Positions 1-6,577 of a stretch of DNA of 11,137 nt are shown here, piece after piece. Within the stretch, counting starts at the first letter, position 1, and each line of letters begins with the position of its first letter. Source of the DNA: ZLKRG08 sp046091905. GTDB lineage: Bacteria; Actinomycetota; Actinomycetes; Nanopelagicales; Nanopelagicaceae. The DNA lies in the NCBI GenBank assembly GCA_046091905.1, contig JBJTCN010000039.1, forward strand, positions 1 to 11,137, written 5' to 3'. The notes beneath the pieces are model-generated. The model saw only the letters and a list, made by a program, of their open reading frames with translations. It made no database searches and had not been told where the DNA came from. The translations under genes and the position numbers were made by a program.

Positions 1-359
1 CGAATATTTGAATCATGATCTAAACGGGTAACAATAATTTCATCGCCAGGACCCCAGCTCTTCGCCAAATTACGAGACATGTCATATGTCAATTGAGTCC
101 AACTGCGTCCATAAATAACGCCTCTTGGATCGCAATTGAGTAAATCTGCAACCGCATGTCGATAATCTTGTACGCACTTCTCTGCATTTTGCTCTGACAA
201 GGTAACAGTATTGCGATTAGAAGTTGGTTGTGTAATGGCAGCTGAGATTGCAGCGCCTACCGATTTTGGAACTTGCGAACCCCCGGGACCATCAAAGAAT
301 GCGATGCCAGAATCAAGTGAGGGAAATTCTTTTCGAATGCGATTTACGTCGAATGCCAT
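1..359 (-). CDS. Cysteine-desulfurase-like class V aminotransferase (3'-truncated by window edge)
   Basis: Reading the minus strand from the ATG at 359-357 gives 119 codons open to the window edge, so only the N-terminal part is present. The start reads MAFDVNRIRKEFPSL, followed by FFDGPGGSQVPKSV and later GDEIIVTRLDHDSN. This is the layout of PLP-dependent class V aminotransferases of the 'cysteine desulfurase-like' group (TIGR01976 type), where a DGPGG(S/T)QVP motif and a WGPGDEIxVTxLDHD motif flank the N-terminal small domain and the start of the PLP domain. The PLP lysine and any catalytic cysteine lie outside the window, so desulfurase, lyase or other activity cannot be decided. No good Shine-Dalgarno sequence is visible; a TAGGTT hexamer sits exactly 6 nt upstream of the ATG, suggesting a leaderless mRNA. 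The gene follows the tRNA-Tyr terminator and so probably has its own promoter. Confidence 0.8.
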   Translation of the reverse strand, partial: MAFDVNRIRKEFPSLDSGIAFFDGPGGSQVPKSVGAAISAAITQPTSNRNTVTLSEQNAEKCVQDYRHAVADLLNCDPRGVIYGRSWTQLTYDMSRNLAKSWGPGDEIIVTRLDHDSNI

Positions 360-365
360 ATCTAA

Positions 366-371
366 AACCTA
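366..371 (-). promoter_or_regulatory. Putative -10 element of a leaderless promoter for the aminotransferase
   Basis: The minus strand reads TAGGTT (TANNNT type), then 6 nt (TTAGAT), then the ATG at 359. That spacing would place the transcription start on the A of the ATG, as in actinobacterial leaderless genes. No convincing -35 hexamer is seen; that region falls in the tRNA terminator hairpin. The hexamer is weakly specific, so this call rests on geometry. Confidence 0.4.
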
Positions 372-383
372 TGCCCCAAAAGG

Positions 384-411
384 AAAAAGCGCCACAGATA
401 GTGGCGCTTTT
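384..411 (-). terminator. Rho-independent terminator after tRNA-Tyr
   Basis: There is a perfect 11-bp inverted repeat (385-395 with 401-411, GTGGCGCTTTT on one arm) with a 5-nt loop. On the minus strand the stem ends in a run of five T. It starts 8 nt beyond the tRNA 3' end, so it should end the tRNA transcript before the aminotransferase. The repeat also has TTTT on the plus strand, but no plus-strand gene enters from the left. Confidence 0.85.
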
Positions 412-419
412 AACGCTTG

Positions 420-501
420 TGGTAGATGAAGGATTTGAACCTTCGAAGGCAGAGCCGGCGGATTTACAGTCCGCTCCCATTGGCCGCTCGGGCAATCTAC
501 C
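420..501 (-). tRNA. tRNA-Tyr (anticodon GUA)
   Basis: The minus strand folds into a class II tRNA of 82 nt up to the discriminator A. The acceptor stem is GGTAGAT/ATCTACC, the D arm begins CCCGAGCGGCCAAT, the anticodon stem is GCGGA/TCCGC around the loop CTGTAAA (anticodon GTA), there is a long variable arm, and the T arm is GAAGG-TTCAAAT-CCTTC. The sequence closely resembles the E. coli tRNA-Tyr layout that I know. The 3' CCA is not encoded: the bases after the discriminator read CAAG, so a CCA-adding enzyme is required. It lies 48 bp downstream of the photolyase stop and is followed by a strong terminator. Confidence 0.97.
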
Positions 502-514
502 GTTAAGCGGCGTA

Positions 515-541
515 AGGTTATCAGGATTGCGGAAATGTCGA
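515..541 (-). promoter_or_regulatory. Possible promoter of tRNA-Tyr
   Basis: On the minus strand TCGACA (541-536, near TTGACA) and TAACCT (520-515, TANNNT type) are separated by 15 nt. The -10 ends 13 nt before the mature tRNA 5' end, leaving a short leader for RNase P to remove. The spacer is shorter than the usual 17 nt, and co-transcription with the photolyase gene is an alternative. Confidence 0.3.
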
Positions 542-549
542 AAATCCAG

Positions 550-1851
550 TTATTTATTCTCTTTAATCTCTTCCAGCCTTGCCAGGGCTTCGACTCGTTC
601 AACTTTATGGTCGACTATCGGAGCGATATATGAAAGACCTGGTTCATGAATTAGTTCGGTTGGTACTTCCCGAAGTTCTGGAACGTACTCACGAATGTAA
701 TCTCCATTAGGGTCAAATTTTCTGCCTTGTTCAATTGGATTAAATACTCGGTAATAAGGTGAGGCATCAGTACCGCAGCCTGCAGTCCATTGCCAACCAT
801 GAGAATTGCTTGCCGGATCATAATCAACTAAATGTTCCATAAAGAAATTCGCACCATATTGCCATTCAATATGTAAATCTTTTACTAAAAATGATGCCAC
901 CACCATGCGAGTGCGATTATGCATCCAACCAGTGGTTAATAATTGTCGCATCGCTGCATCTACAAATGGATAGCCAGTTTTGCCCTCACACCAAGCTTTA
1001 AAATTCTCACCAGGTTCTTCGTATCTCATATTCGCGAATTTTTCTACATAATATTCATCAATCGTATGTGGGTTATGAAATAAGACATCAGCATAAAATT
1101 CACGCCAAGCAATCTCTTTGCGGAAGGTATCGTGAGCTTTAGATGCATTTAATCCATAGAGCAAAGTTCTTGGGTGTACCTCACCAAATTTCAAATGTGC
1201 GCTCATTCGGCTGGTGCCGTCTGTATCTGCCATATTGCGCATTTCGTCGTAACTTTCTAAAGCATGCTTTTTAAACCAGGCAAATCGCGCTAATGCGGCA
1301 GCTTCACCAGCTTGAGGAATTTCTAGATCTGTTTTCCAGTCAGGAAATTGTCGTTGATCTTTATTTGGAACTGGCGCATTAATTTTCTTGGGAGCTGCGA
1401 CTGGATCTCGCCAATCATGTGCCAACCAACCTTTATAAAAAGGTGTATATACACGGTAATTTGTATCATCAGGTTTTCGAACTCGTCCTGGTGCAACTGC
1501 GTAAGGACTTCCGGTTTCCACTAAATTAATTCCAGCGGCAGCAACCTTTTTATCGCGTGCTGCCCCGTATGGTTCATATTCTTTTGAGATATGGACTTCA
1601 TCAGGATGAAAACTCTGCAAAACCTGGATTTGATCTCCTGCAATAACATGAAGCCTGCCACCAAGAGATTCATCTAATGCGCGTAATGAATTTCCTAAAT
1701 ATGCCAATCGCTTATTGCCCGCTTGCTTTATTAAGTTTGGATCTAAGATAAAGAGCGGAATAATTTCATCGGAATTTTCAATCGCCGCTAAAAGCGCTGG
1801 GTTATCCCCGAGCCTTAAGTCTCTTCGAAACCACATCACATTACGCTTCAC
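550..1851 (-). CDS. phrB: Deoxyribodipyrimidine photo-lyase (class I CPD photolyase)
   Basis: This is a light-driven flavoenzyme that splits cyclobutane pyrimidine dimers. The 433-residue product is slightly shorter than the E. coli enzyme (472). The antenna domain opens with MWFRRDLRLGDN (6-17) and holds the KEYEPYGAARD segment (90-100). The FAD domain holds DGTSRMSAHLKFGEVHPR (211-228), the substrate-side E246 and W249 (EIAWREF), GYPFVDAAMRQL (293-304), GWMHNR (308-313) and the flavin-side N349. By alignment from memory to E. coli, W353 and W330 match the proximal and middle tryptophans (W382, W359) of the electron-transfer chain, but the distal W306 position is Tyr277. The usual C-terminal PIVDH motif is present (411-415). 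The chosen start is GTG at 1851; ATG at 1836 (residue 6) is possible but leaves almost nothing before the first strand. No clear ribosome binding site. Antenna chromophore unknown. Confidence 0.95.
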   Translation of the reverse strand: MKRNVMWFRRDLRLGDNPALLAAIENSDEIIPLFILDPNLIKQAGNKRLAYLGNSLRALDESLGGRLHVIAGDQIQVLQSFHPDEVHISKEYEPYGAARDKKVAAAGINLVETGSPYAVAPGRVRKPDDTNYRVYTPFYKGWLAHDWRDPVAAPKKINAPVPNKDQRQFPDWKTDLEIPQAGEAAALARFAWFKKHALESYDEMRNMADTDGTSRMSAHLKFGEVHPRTLLYGLNASKAHDTFRKEIAWREFYADVLFHNPHTIDEYYVEKFANMRYEEPGENFKAWCEGKTGYPFVDAAMRQLLTTGWMHNRTRMVVASFLVKDLHIEWQYGANFFMEHLVDYDPASNSHGWQWTAGCGTDASPYYRVFNPIEQGRKFDPNGDYIREYVPELREVPTELIHEPGLSYIAPIVDHKVERVEALARLEEIKENK

Positions 1852-1853
1852 GG

Positions 1854-1862
1854 TGCTAGTGT
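1854..1862 (+). promoter_or_regulatory. Putative extended -10 element of a leaderless promoter for the esterase
   Basis: TGC-TAGTGT (extended -10, hexamer 1857-1862) is followed by exactly 6 nt and then the ATG at 1869. The transcription start would fall on the start codon. No Shine-Dalgarno sequence is present, which agrees with a leaderless mRNA. There is no recognisable -35. The element lies in the 17-bp gap shared with the divergent photolyase gene. Confidence 0.4.
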
Positions 1863-1868
1863 TTCATT

Positions 1869-2675
1869 ATGCAGTCTTTTTTGCAGTATCAGGTGCGCGG
1901 TGTACCTGGCCAAGTACAAAGCTCTCTATTTGATGGGCGCAGAGTTGATTTCTGGGGTCCGCGAAACCCGTCACATCTGCTAATTGCTCATGATGGCCAA
2001 AATGTCTTTGATACCAGAACTGCAACTAGAAGGCGCACATGGAAGATGGCACAGACTGCGATTAAAACTTTTTCTGATCATGGGTTAAAGCCCCCGCTAA
2101 TTATCGGAATCTTTCACTCCAGCAACAATGAAAATCCACATGGCCGCTTTAAAGATTTAACTCCACAAGATGCCTTCCAGGGTCCAGTAGCTCAACCTGC
2201 TGATGCGCCATTTCCAGCATCTGAGCTACATGGAAATAAATATCAAGAGCTCATAGCAGAGCAGATTGTGCCTACTATTCTAAAAATATTTGATGCTGAA
2301 ATAGATTTTGAAAAGAGAGCCATGATTGGCTCGAGTATGGGTGGATTAGCCACTTTAAATGCGCTAACGCTTCGGCAAGATTTTTTTGCAACTGCACTGG
2401 CGTTTTCACCACATTGGGTAATAGGTGGAAATACTCTCGTAGATGAAGTATTAAATAGATTGCCACAACCTGGAAAACATAAAATTTGGATGAGTCGTGG
2501 CGATAAGAAACTTGATGCAACTTATGAAGAGAACCAAAACCATGCGGACAGATTAATGCGAGATTTAGGTTGGCATAAAAACTATCGAACCACGGTCTTT
2601 AAAAATGCGGGACACAATGAACGGGCTTGGTCCAAACAATTAGATAAAGCTTTTGAATTCTGGTTAAAGAATTAA
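1869..2675 (+). CDS. Esterase of the alpha/beta-hydrolase fold (enterochelin esterase / antigen 85 type, PF00756-like)
   Basis: A 268-residue hydrolase with no signal peptide, so probably cytosolic. HLLIAHDGQNVFDTRTA (36-52) is the early-strand motif typical of this family. The nucleophile elbow is G154-S-S156-M-G-G, making Ser156 the likely nucleophile. H249 in NAGHNERAW is the likely catalytic histidine, and D212 in SRGDKKLD is a candidate acid. The substrate cannot be read from the sequence; family members act on siderophore esters, acyl esters or phenolic esters, and nothing nearby indicates siderophore use. The start ATG has no ribosome binding site but has a -10 hexamer 6 nt upstream. 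The stop codon shares the palindrome TTAA (2672-2675) with the stop of the convergent amylase gene. Confidence 0.85.
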   Translation: MQSFLQYQVRGVPGQVQSSLFDGRRVDFWGPRNPSHLLIAHDGQNVFDTRTATRRRTWKMAQTAIKTFSDHGLKPPLIIGIFHSSNNENPHGRFKDLTPQDAFQGPVAQPADAPFPASELHGNKYQELIAEQIVPTILKIFDAEIDFEKRAMIGSSMGGLATLNALTLRQDFFATALAFSPHWVIGGNTLVDEVLNRLPQPGKHKIWMSRGDKKLDATYEENQNHADRLMRDLGWHKNYRTTVFKNAGHNERAWSKQLDKAFEFWLKN

Positions 2676-4768
2676 GGTAACTTCACGCTCTGTAGATTAG
2701 AGACAATCTTCTCGCCATTTGCATTCACTGCAATAGCCACCACTTCTAGTTGCGTGCCCTTCTTGTATCGATCTTGGTGTAGATAAACTCGATATAGGCC
2801 ATCTTTAAATCCGGTCACGCTTAGTAAGCGCCGATCTGAAGTACCAACAGTCGTCCAGGCTTTTCCCTTTTCGCGCACCGCAAAAGTGACTTCATTGAAG
2901 TCTGTGCCCGGCACCGTAGCAGTAAGCGCTAAATAGTTCTCACTAGTTCTAATATCTACTGAAGGCTTATTTAAAGTGATAGCCAGCTTTGAAGTAGGGC
3001 TAAATTCGTTGTCAGCCTTCAAAACTACCCAGCTGCGCGCAGGTAGATTTAAAGTAACTGATTTTCCGGTAGCTGAAATGTTATTCGCGCTTCCAGATAT
3101 CACTGACCATTTGGACTCTGAAGTGGAGACATTTAAATTCAGCTTGGCTTCCGCATCTCTACCATTAAATGCCACTAAGAATTCTTGCTTACTTGCATAT
3201 CTACTTACGGCAAAAGAGCCGTCATTGGCGTATCGCAGTTGCTGTGTTCCTGAACGCAGGGCTGGATATTTCTTGGTTAATGCTTGCAGCCCCGATAAAA
3301 CCTTCTCAATTGGGTTAGTGATATCAAATGCGCTCTTGGTACCAATCGGATCGCCACCGATTCGCACTTCTCTCTGCCAATCTATGACTTGAGTTGCAAA
3401 CATATCTTGGCGGGCGGCTTTATCTCCACCAGATCCAGTCATACCTTTTTCGTCACCATAATAAACAGTGGGACCACCACGAAGCAAAAATAAAAGTGCA
3501 TTAGCAAAATTGGCACGCTCGATTAATTGAGATGGGGTGGCATCAGTATTGCCTTGTAAAAACATACCGATTCTTCCCATGTCATGATTGTCCAAAAATG
3601 TAGTTAGACCATATGCACTGGTCGTAGCAGTTGTATATAAATCATCTTGATTGAAAATCTCTAGCAAATCTCGTTCGCCATTACCGTAAGTTGCATATTT
3701 TGACGCTGCTGCTTGAAAGGCAAAATCAAGTACTCCCGGAAATTTATAATCTGTCACAAATTTGGCTAAGTAATTAGGGTCGGTATCCCAAACTTCGCCA
3801 TAAATAGGAAAATAACTCTTTCCGGCAGCGCTGGCAGTCTTTAAAACTGCGGGAAGAAATGCCTTCCAAAACTCTGGATTAACGTGCTTTGCAGTATCAA
3901 TTCGGTAACCATCAATATCAAACTTTGTGATCCAGTCTTGCCAAACTTTGGTCCAACCTGCAACTACTACTGGCTTTTCTGTAAATACATCATCTAAACC
4001 AAAAAAGTCACCAAAAGTGGAAGATTCGCCGCTAAATGTGGAATCTCCTCGGTTGTGGTAGTTGGTGATGTCGTTTAAGAATGCTGGTGCTTTTACATTC
4101 TTGTACTTATCACTGACAATTGGTGGTACCGGAAATGATTTTGCAGCACAAAGTTTAGGAAAATTTGCCTTACCTATATATTTATTTACATCAAATTTCT
4201 TACCGCTACAGTCTTTATACGGATATCGAGACATATCTGAATAACTATAAACATCTCCTTTGTATTTGATGATGTCTCCCGTATGGTTTATGACAATATC
4301 AACAATTACTTTGATATCTCGCTTATGTGCTTCCGTTACAAATTCTTTGAAATCTGATTCGGTTCCTAAATGTGGATCGATAGTGGTGAAATCAAGACCC
4401 CAGTAACCATGATAAGCAGCGGAATCTCCTTGAACATATCTTTGTTTTACTGGCGGTGTAATCCAAATTGAATTAAAACCTAAACCTTGAATGTAATCTA
4501 ATTTTGAAGTTAAACCTTTGAAATCACCGCCATGAAAGTATCCAATATCAGCAGGGTCATATCCGGTTACCGCTGGAAATCCAGATAATCCTGCTTCATC
4601 ATTGCTGGTATCCCCGTTTGCAAAGCGATCAGTCATTACAAAATAAATCTGTGAATTAGTAGCGCCACCACGAATAGTTGGCTTCGCAAGTGAAGTTAGA
4701 TCCTCTGCAGAAGCGCTAGCTCCAAGCAAAGTTAATGAAATTACTGCGCCATATAGCCATTTTTTCAT
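2672..4768 (-). CDS. Secreted GH13 alpha-amylase with C-terminal Ig-like domain
   Basis: Endo-acting alpha-glucan hydrolase, exported. I chose the ATG at 4768 (698 residues) over the ATG at 4780. It overlaps the upstream stop as ATGA, has GGAAG 5 nt upstream, and starts a clean signal peptide (MKKWLYGAVISLTLLGASASA, cleavage after ASASA). The GH13 barrel begins with QIYFVMTDRFANGD. Motifs in mature order (698-residue numbering): DIVINH (157-162), GYRIDTAKH with nucleophile D291, GEVW with acid/base E325, and FLDNHD with the third carboxylate D396. The only two cysteines (187, 207) lie in the B-domain insert and could form a disulfide, as suits an exported protein. After the barrel and a beta C-domain (to about 585), about 105 residues (VPGTDFNEVTFAVREKG...) resemble the Ig-like domain that closes other actinobacterial GH13 enzymes. 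No cell-wall anchor is seen. Last gene of the citA-GH13-GH13 block; no clear terminator follows. Confidence 0.92.
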   Translation of the reverse strand: MKKWLYGAVISLTLLGASASAEDLTSLAKPTIRGGATNSQIYFVMTDRFANGDTSNDEAGLSGFPAVTGYDPADIGYFHGGDFKGLTSKLDYIQGLGFNSIWITPPVKQRYVQGDSAAYHGYWGLDFTTIDPHLGTESDFKEFVTEAHKRDIKVIVDIVINHTGDIIKYKGDVYSYSDMSRYPYKDCSGKKFDVNKYIGKANFPKLCAAKSFPVPPIVSDKYKNVKAPAFLNDITNYHNRGDSTFSGESSTFGDFFGLDDVFTEKPVVVAGWTKVWQDWITKFDIDGYRIDTAKHVNPEFWKAFLPAVLKTASAAGKSYFPIYGEVWDTDPNYLAKFVTDYKFPGVLDFAFQAAASKYATYGNGERDLLEIFNQDDLYTTATTSAYGLTTFLDNHDMGRIGMFLQGNTDATPSQLIERANFANALLFLLRGGPTVYYGDEKGMTGSGGDKAARQDMFATQVIDWQREVRIGGDPIGTKSAFDITNPIEKVLSGLQALTKKYPALRSGTQQLRYANDGSFAVSRYASKQEFLVAFNGRDAEAKLNLNVSTSESKWSVISGSANNISATGKSVTLNLPARSWVVLKADNEFSPTSKLAITLNKPSVDIRTSENYLALTATVPGTDFNEVTFAVREKGKAWTTVGTSDRRLLSVTGFKDGLYRVYLHQDRYKKGTQLEVVAIAVNANGEKIVSNLQSVKLP

Positions 4769-6567
4769 GAAAGCTTCCATACCCCTTGGGTTGCTCCGCT
4801 AGTTCTAAATTTAATCTTACTGCCAGTTGCCTTTTGACCATAAAGAGTTTTGGAAACTCTATATCCCAATTTACTTAAATCAATTTCTACAGTGCATGGT
4901 TTAGCGGCAATTACCACCAATACCTTGCTCTTTTTCGATTCTCGTAAATATGCCAAGTAATTATCTTCAGCGGCAACCCATCGTAGGCCACCATTAATAA
5001 ATGCATCTTCCGTACGGCGCAGTTTGGCTAATTTTTTGACTTCAGCAAAAAATTGCAGATCCCACTTACTTCGATCATCCCAATTAATTGTCGCTCTTGC
5101 ATCTTCTCCAGACTTTCCTTCAAGACCCAATTCATCGCCCATAAATACAGACGGGACACCTGGATAAGTCATTAACATGGTCATCGCAGCAGTGTGCTTT
5201 GCTTTATCTCCACTCACAATAGTTCTAAAGCGTGCAGTGTCATGAGAATCAAGGAGAATCATGGAAACTAATAAGGCGCGCCAAGGAATTGATCCATTGA
5301 AATTCTTAATTGAATCTACGAATTGCTTTCCAGAAATTTTCGGAGAATCAATTGGTAAACCTTGAAAACCACCCTTTAAATTTGCGCTTTCATGCATCCA
5401 TGATGAAAGTGGCCGAGAGAATCCTTGATAATTCATAGTTCCATGCCAGCCGGTGCCAGCTAGATCATTTGCCACGAAATCTGCATTCTCTGCTACTAAC
5501 CAAGCATCAGGTTTGGTCTCTTCAACGGCTTTTCTAATTCCGTACATAACTTCATCATGAATATCGATTGCGCCGTATTTTCCGGTCATATTTCCAACAT
5601 CAACGCGCCAACCAGACATGCCCCATTTAGGAGTAAGCCATTTGCGAATAATTGAATTTGGGGCTTCGTACATAGCTTTTCGAAGCTCTTTAGAGCCGTA
5701 ATTTAACTTTGGAAGCGATTCCAGCCCCCACCAACCTTCATAACCCCACTTATATTTCTTACTCCAATAGAAATATCCGGCTTCCTTGCTCTGCTTATCT
5801 TTCTTGGCCTTAGCAAGCCAATAATGGCCAGCGCCACAATGGTTGGAAGTTATATCTCCCACCAATTTAATCTTCTTCTTGTTTGCCGCTTTAACTAGAT
5901 TGAACCATGCATCATTTCCACCAAGTAATGGATCTACTTCATCGAAACTACTAGCGTCATATCGATGATTTGATCTCGCTGGAAAAAAGGGAGTGAAATA
6001 AATGCCGTTCGCACCTAGCTCAGTAACGTGATCTAAATGTTCGGCGACACCATAAAGGTCTCCACCATAAACTTCAATTCCAGTGAATTTAGATTTATCG
6101 CGAGGCGCAAAATTCCAGTCTCTTGGCACCGCCCAATCTGGTAACTTTTTCTCTGATGTCTTTGCAAAGCGATCTGGAAATATTTGGTAAAAAACTGAAC
6201 TATTAAGCCACTTTGGATATGCAGGTCTAGCGATTAATTGAAAATCTGTATTTGAATGAACATCATGATTTGAAAGTCCCGCGGCAGATAGCCAATCGTA
6301 CTTTCCATTGCCGGCAAATAAGAAACGATATCTAGTTTCGTAATTGATAATTTCAATCGTAACGCCCCACCAAGATTCAGCACGCTTCTTACTTACACGC
6401 TTTAAATGCGCAGTACGTGGTTCGCCATCGTGATAATAACGAATTAGCGCATCAGTAAACTTGTAGGAATTTGGAATTCGAACTTTAAAAGTTACTTTCT
6501 CACCTAATTTAGGCGCAGCATTGCTTACGTATAGTTCACTACCATCATGATGGGGTTCAATAATCAC
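4765..6567 (-). CDS. Cytosolic GH13 neopullulanase / maltogenic amylase-like enzyme
   Basis: A 600-residue alpha-glucan hydrolase with no signal peptide, so likely acting on imported malto-oligosaccharides or stored glucan. Residues 1 to about 115 form an N-terminal beta-sandwich (begins EPHHDGSELYVS; CBM34-like, as in neopullulanases). The barrel opens with VFYQIFPDRFAKT. Catalytic regions are GDITSNHCGAGHYWLAKA (237-254), GWRVDVGNM with nucleophile D323, VAENADF with acid/base E360, and LLDSHDTARF with D443; MGDELGLEG (476-484) follows. The small beta C-domain ends at QGVWKLS. The start is GTG at 6567, 10 nt after the citrate synthase stop; no good Shine-Dalgarno site is visible, so coupling to citA translation is likely. 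The stop overlaps the secreted amylase start by 4 nt. Neopullulanase, cyclomaltodextrinase or alpha-glucosidase specificity cannot be separated by eye. Confidence 0.9.
   Translation of the reverse strand: MIIEPHHDGSELYVSNAAPKLGEKVTFKVRIPNSYKFTDALIRYYHDGEPRTAHLKRVSKKRAESWWGVTIEIINYETRYRFLFAGNGKYDWLSAAGLSNHDVHSNTDFQLIARPAYPKWLNSSVFYQIFPDRFAKTSEKKLPDWAVPRDWNFAPRDKSKFTGIEVYGGDLYGVAEHLDHVTELGANGIYFTPFFPARSNHRYDASSFDEVDPLLGGNDAWFNLVKAANKKKIKLVGDITSNHCGAGHYWLAKAKKDKQSKEAGYFYWSKKYKWGYEGWWGLESLPKLNYGSKELRKAMYEAPNSIIRKWLTPKWGMSGWRVDVGNMTGKYGAIDIHDEVMYGIRKAVEETKPDAWLVAENADFVANDLAGTGWHGTMNYQGFSRPLSSWMHESANLKGGFQGLPIDSPKISGKQFVDSIKNFNGSIPWRALLVSMILLDSHDTARFRTIVSGDKAKHTAAMTMLMTYPGVPSVFMGDELGLEGKSGEDARATINWDDRSKWDLQFFAEVKKLAKLRRTEDAFINGGLRWVAAEDNYLAYLRESKKSKVLVVIAAKPCTVEIDLSKLGYRVSKTLYGQKATGSKIKFRTSGATQGVWKLS
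4774..4778 (-). promoter_or_regulatory. Ribosome binding site that fixes the secreted amylase start
   Basis: GGAAG on the minus strand lies 5 nt before the ATG at 4768-4766 and inside the last codons of the upstream GH13 gene. It overlaps the alternative upstream ATG (4780-4778), which lacks such a site. Together with the ATGA stop/start overlap it implies translational coupling. Confidence 0.6.
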
Positions 6568-6570
6568 CCC
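6552..6570 (-). other. Small hairpin around the GTG start of the cytosolic GH13 gene
   Basis: On the minus strand GGGGT (6570-6566) and ACCCC (6556-6552) form a perfect 5-bp stem with a 9-nt loop. Two bases of the GTG start codon are inside the stem. It could lower independent initiation and force coupling to citA, but a 5-bp repeat is easily due to chance. Confidence 0.25.
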
Positions 6571-6577
6571 GCAAGTA

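Noticed and set aside
313..495. Minus-strand open frame of 60 codons over the tRNA
   Set aside because: Translation of the tRNA itself (GADCKSAGSAFEGSNPSS pattern), not a gene.
248..649. Plus-strand open frame of 133 codons over the tRNA region
   Set aside because: It is the antisense translation of the tRNA-Tyr gene and photolyase end. The DEGFEPSKAEPADLQSAPIG stretch is a well-known false protein produced by reading through a tRNA.
2676..2720. Weak inverted repeat just inside the 3' end of the secreted amylase gene as a bidirectional terminator
   Set aside because: Only a 5-bp stem (AGATT/AATCT) with no T run.
2976..3392. Plus-strand open frame of 138 codons inside the secreted amylase gene
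   Set aside because: Fully opposite a well-supported GH13 coding region, with no recognisable domain or start signal.
4769..4780. Longer secreted amylase starting at the ATG at 4780
   Set aside because: It would put four extra residues before the lysines of the signal peptide and lacks a ribosome binding site; the ATG at 4768 has GGAAG and an ATGA overlap.
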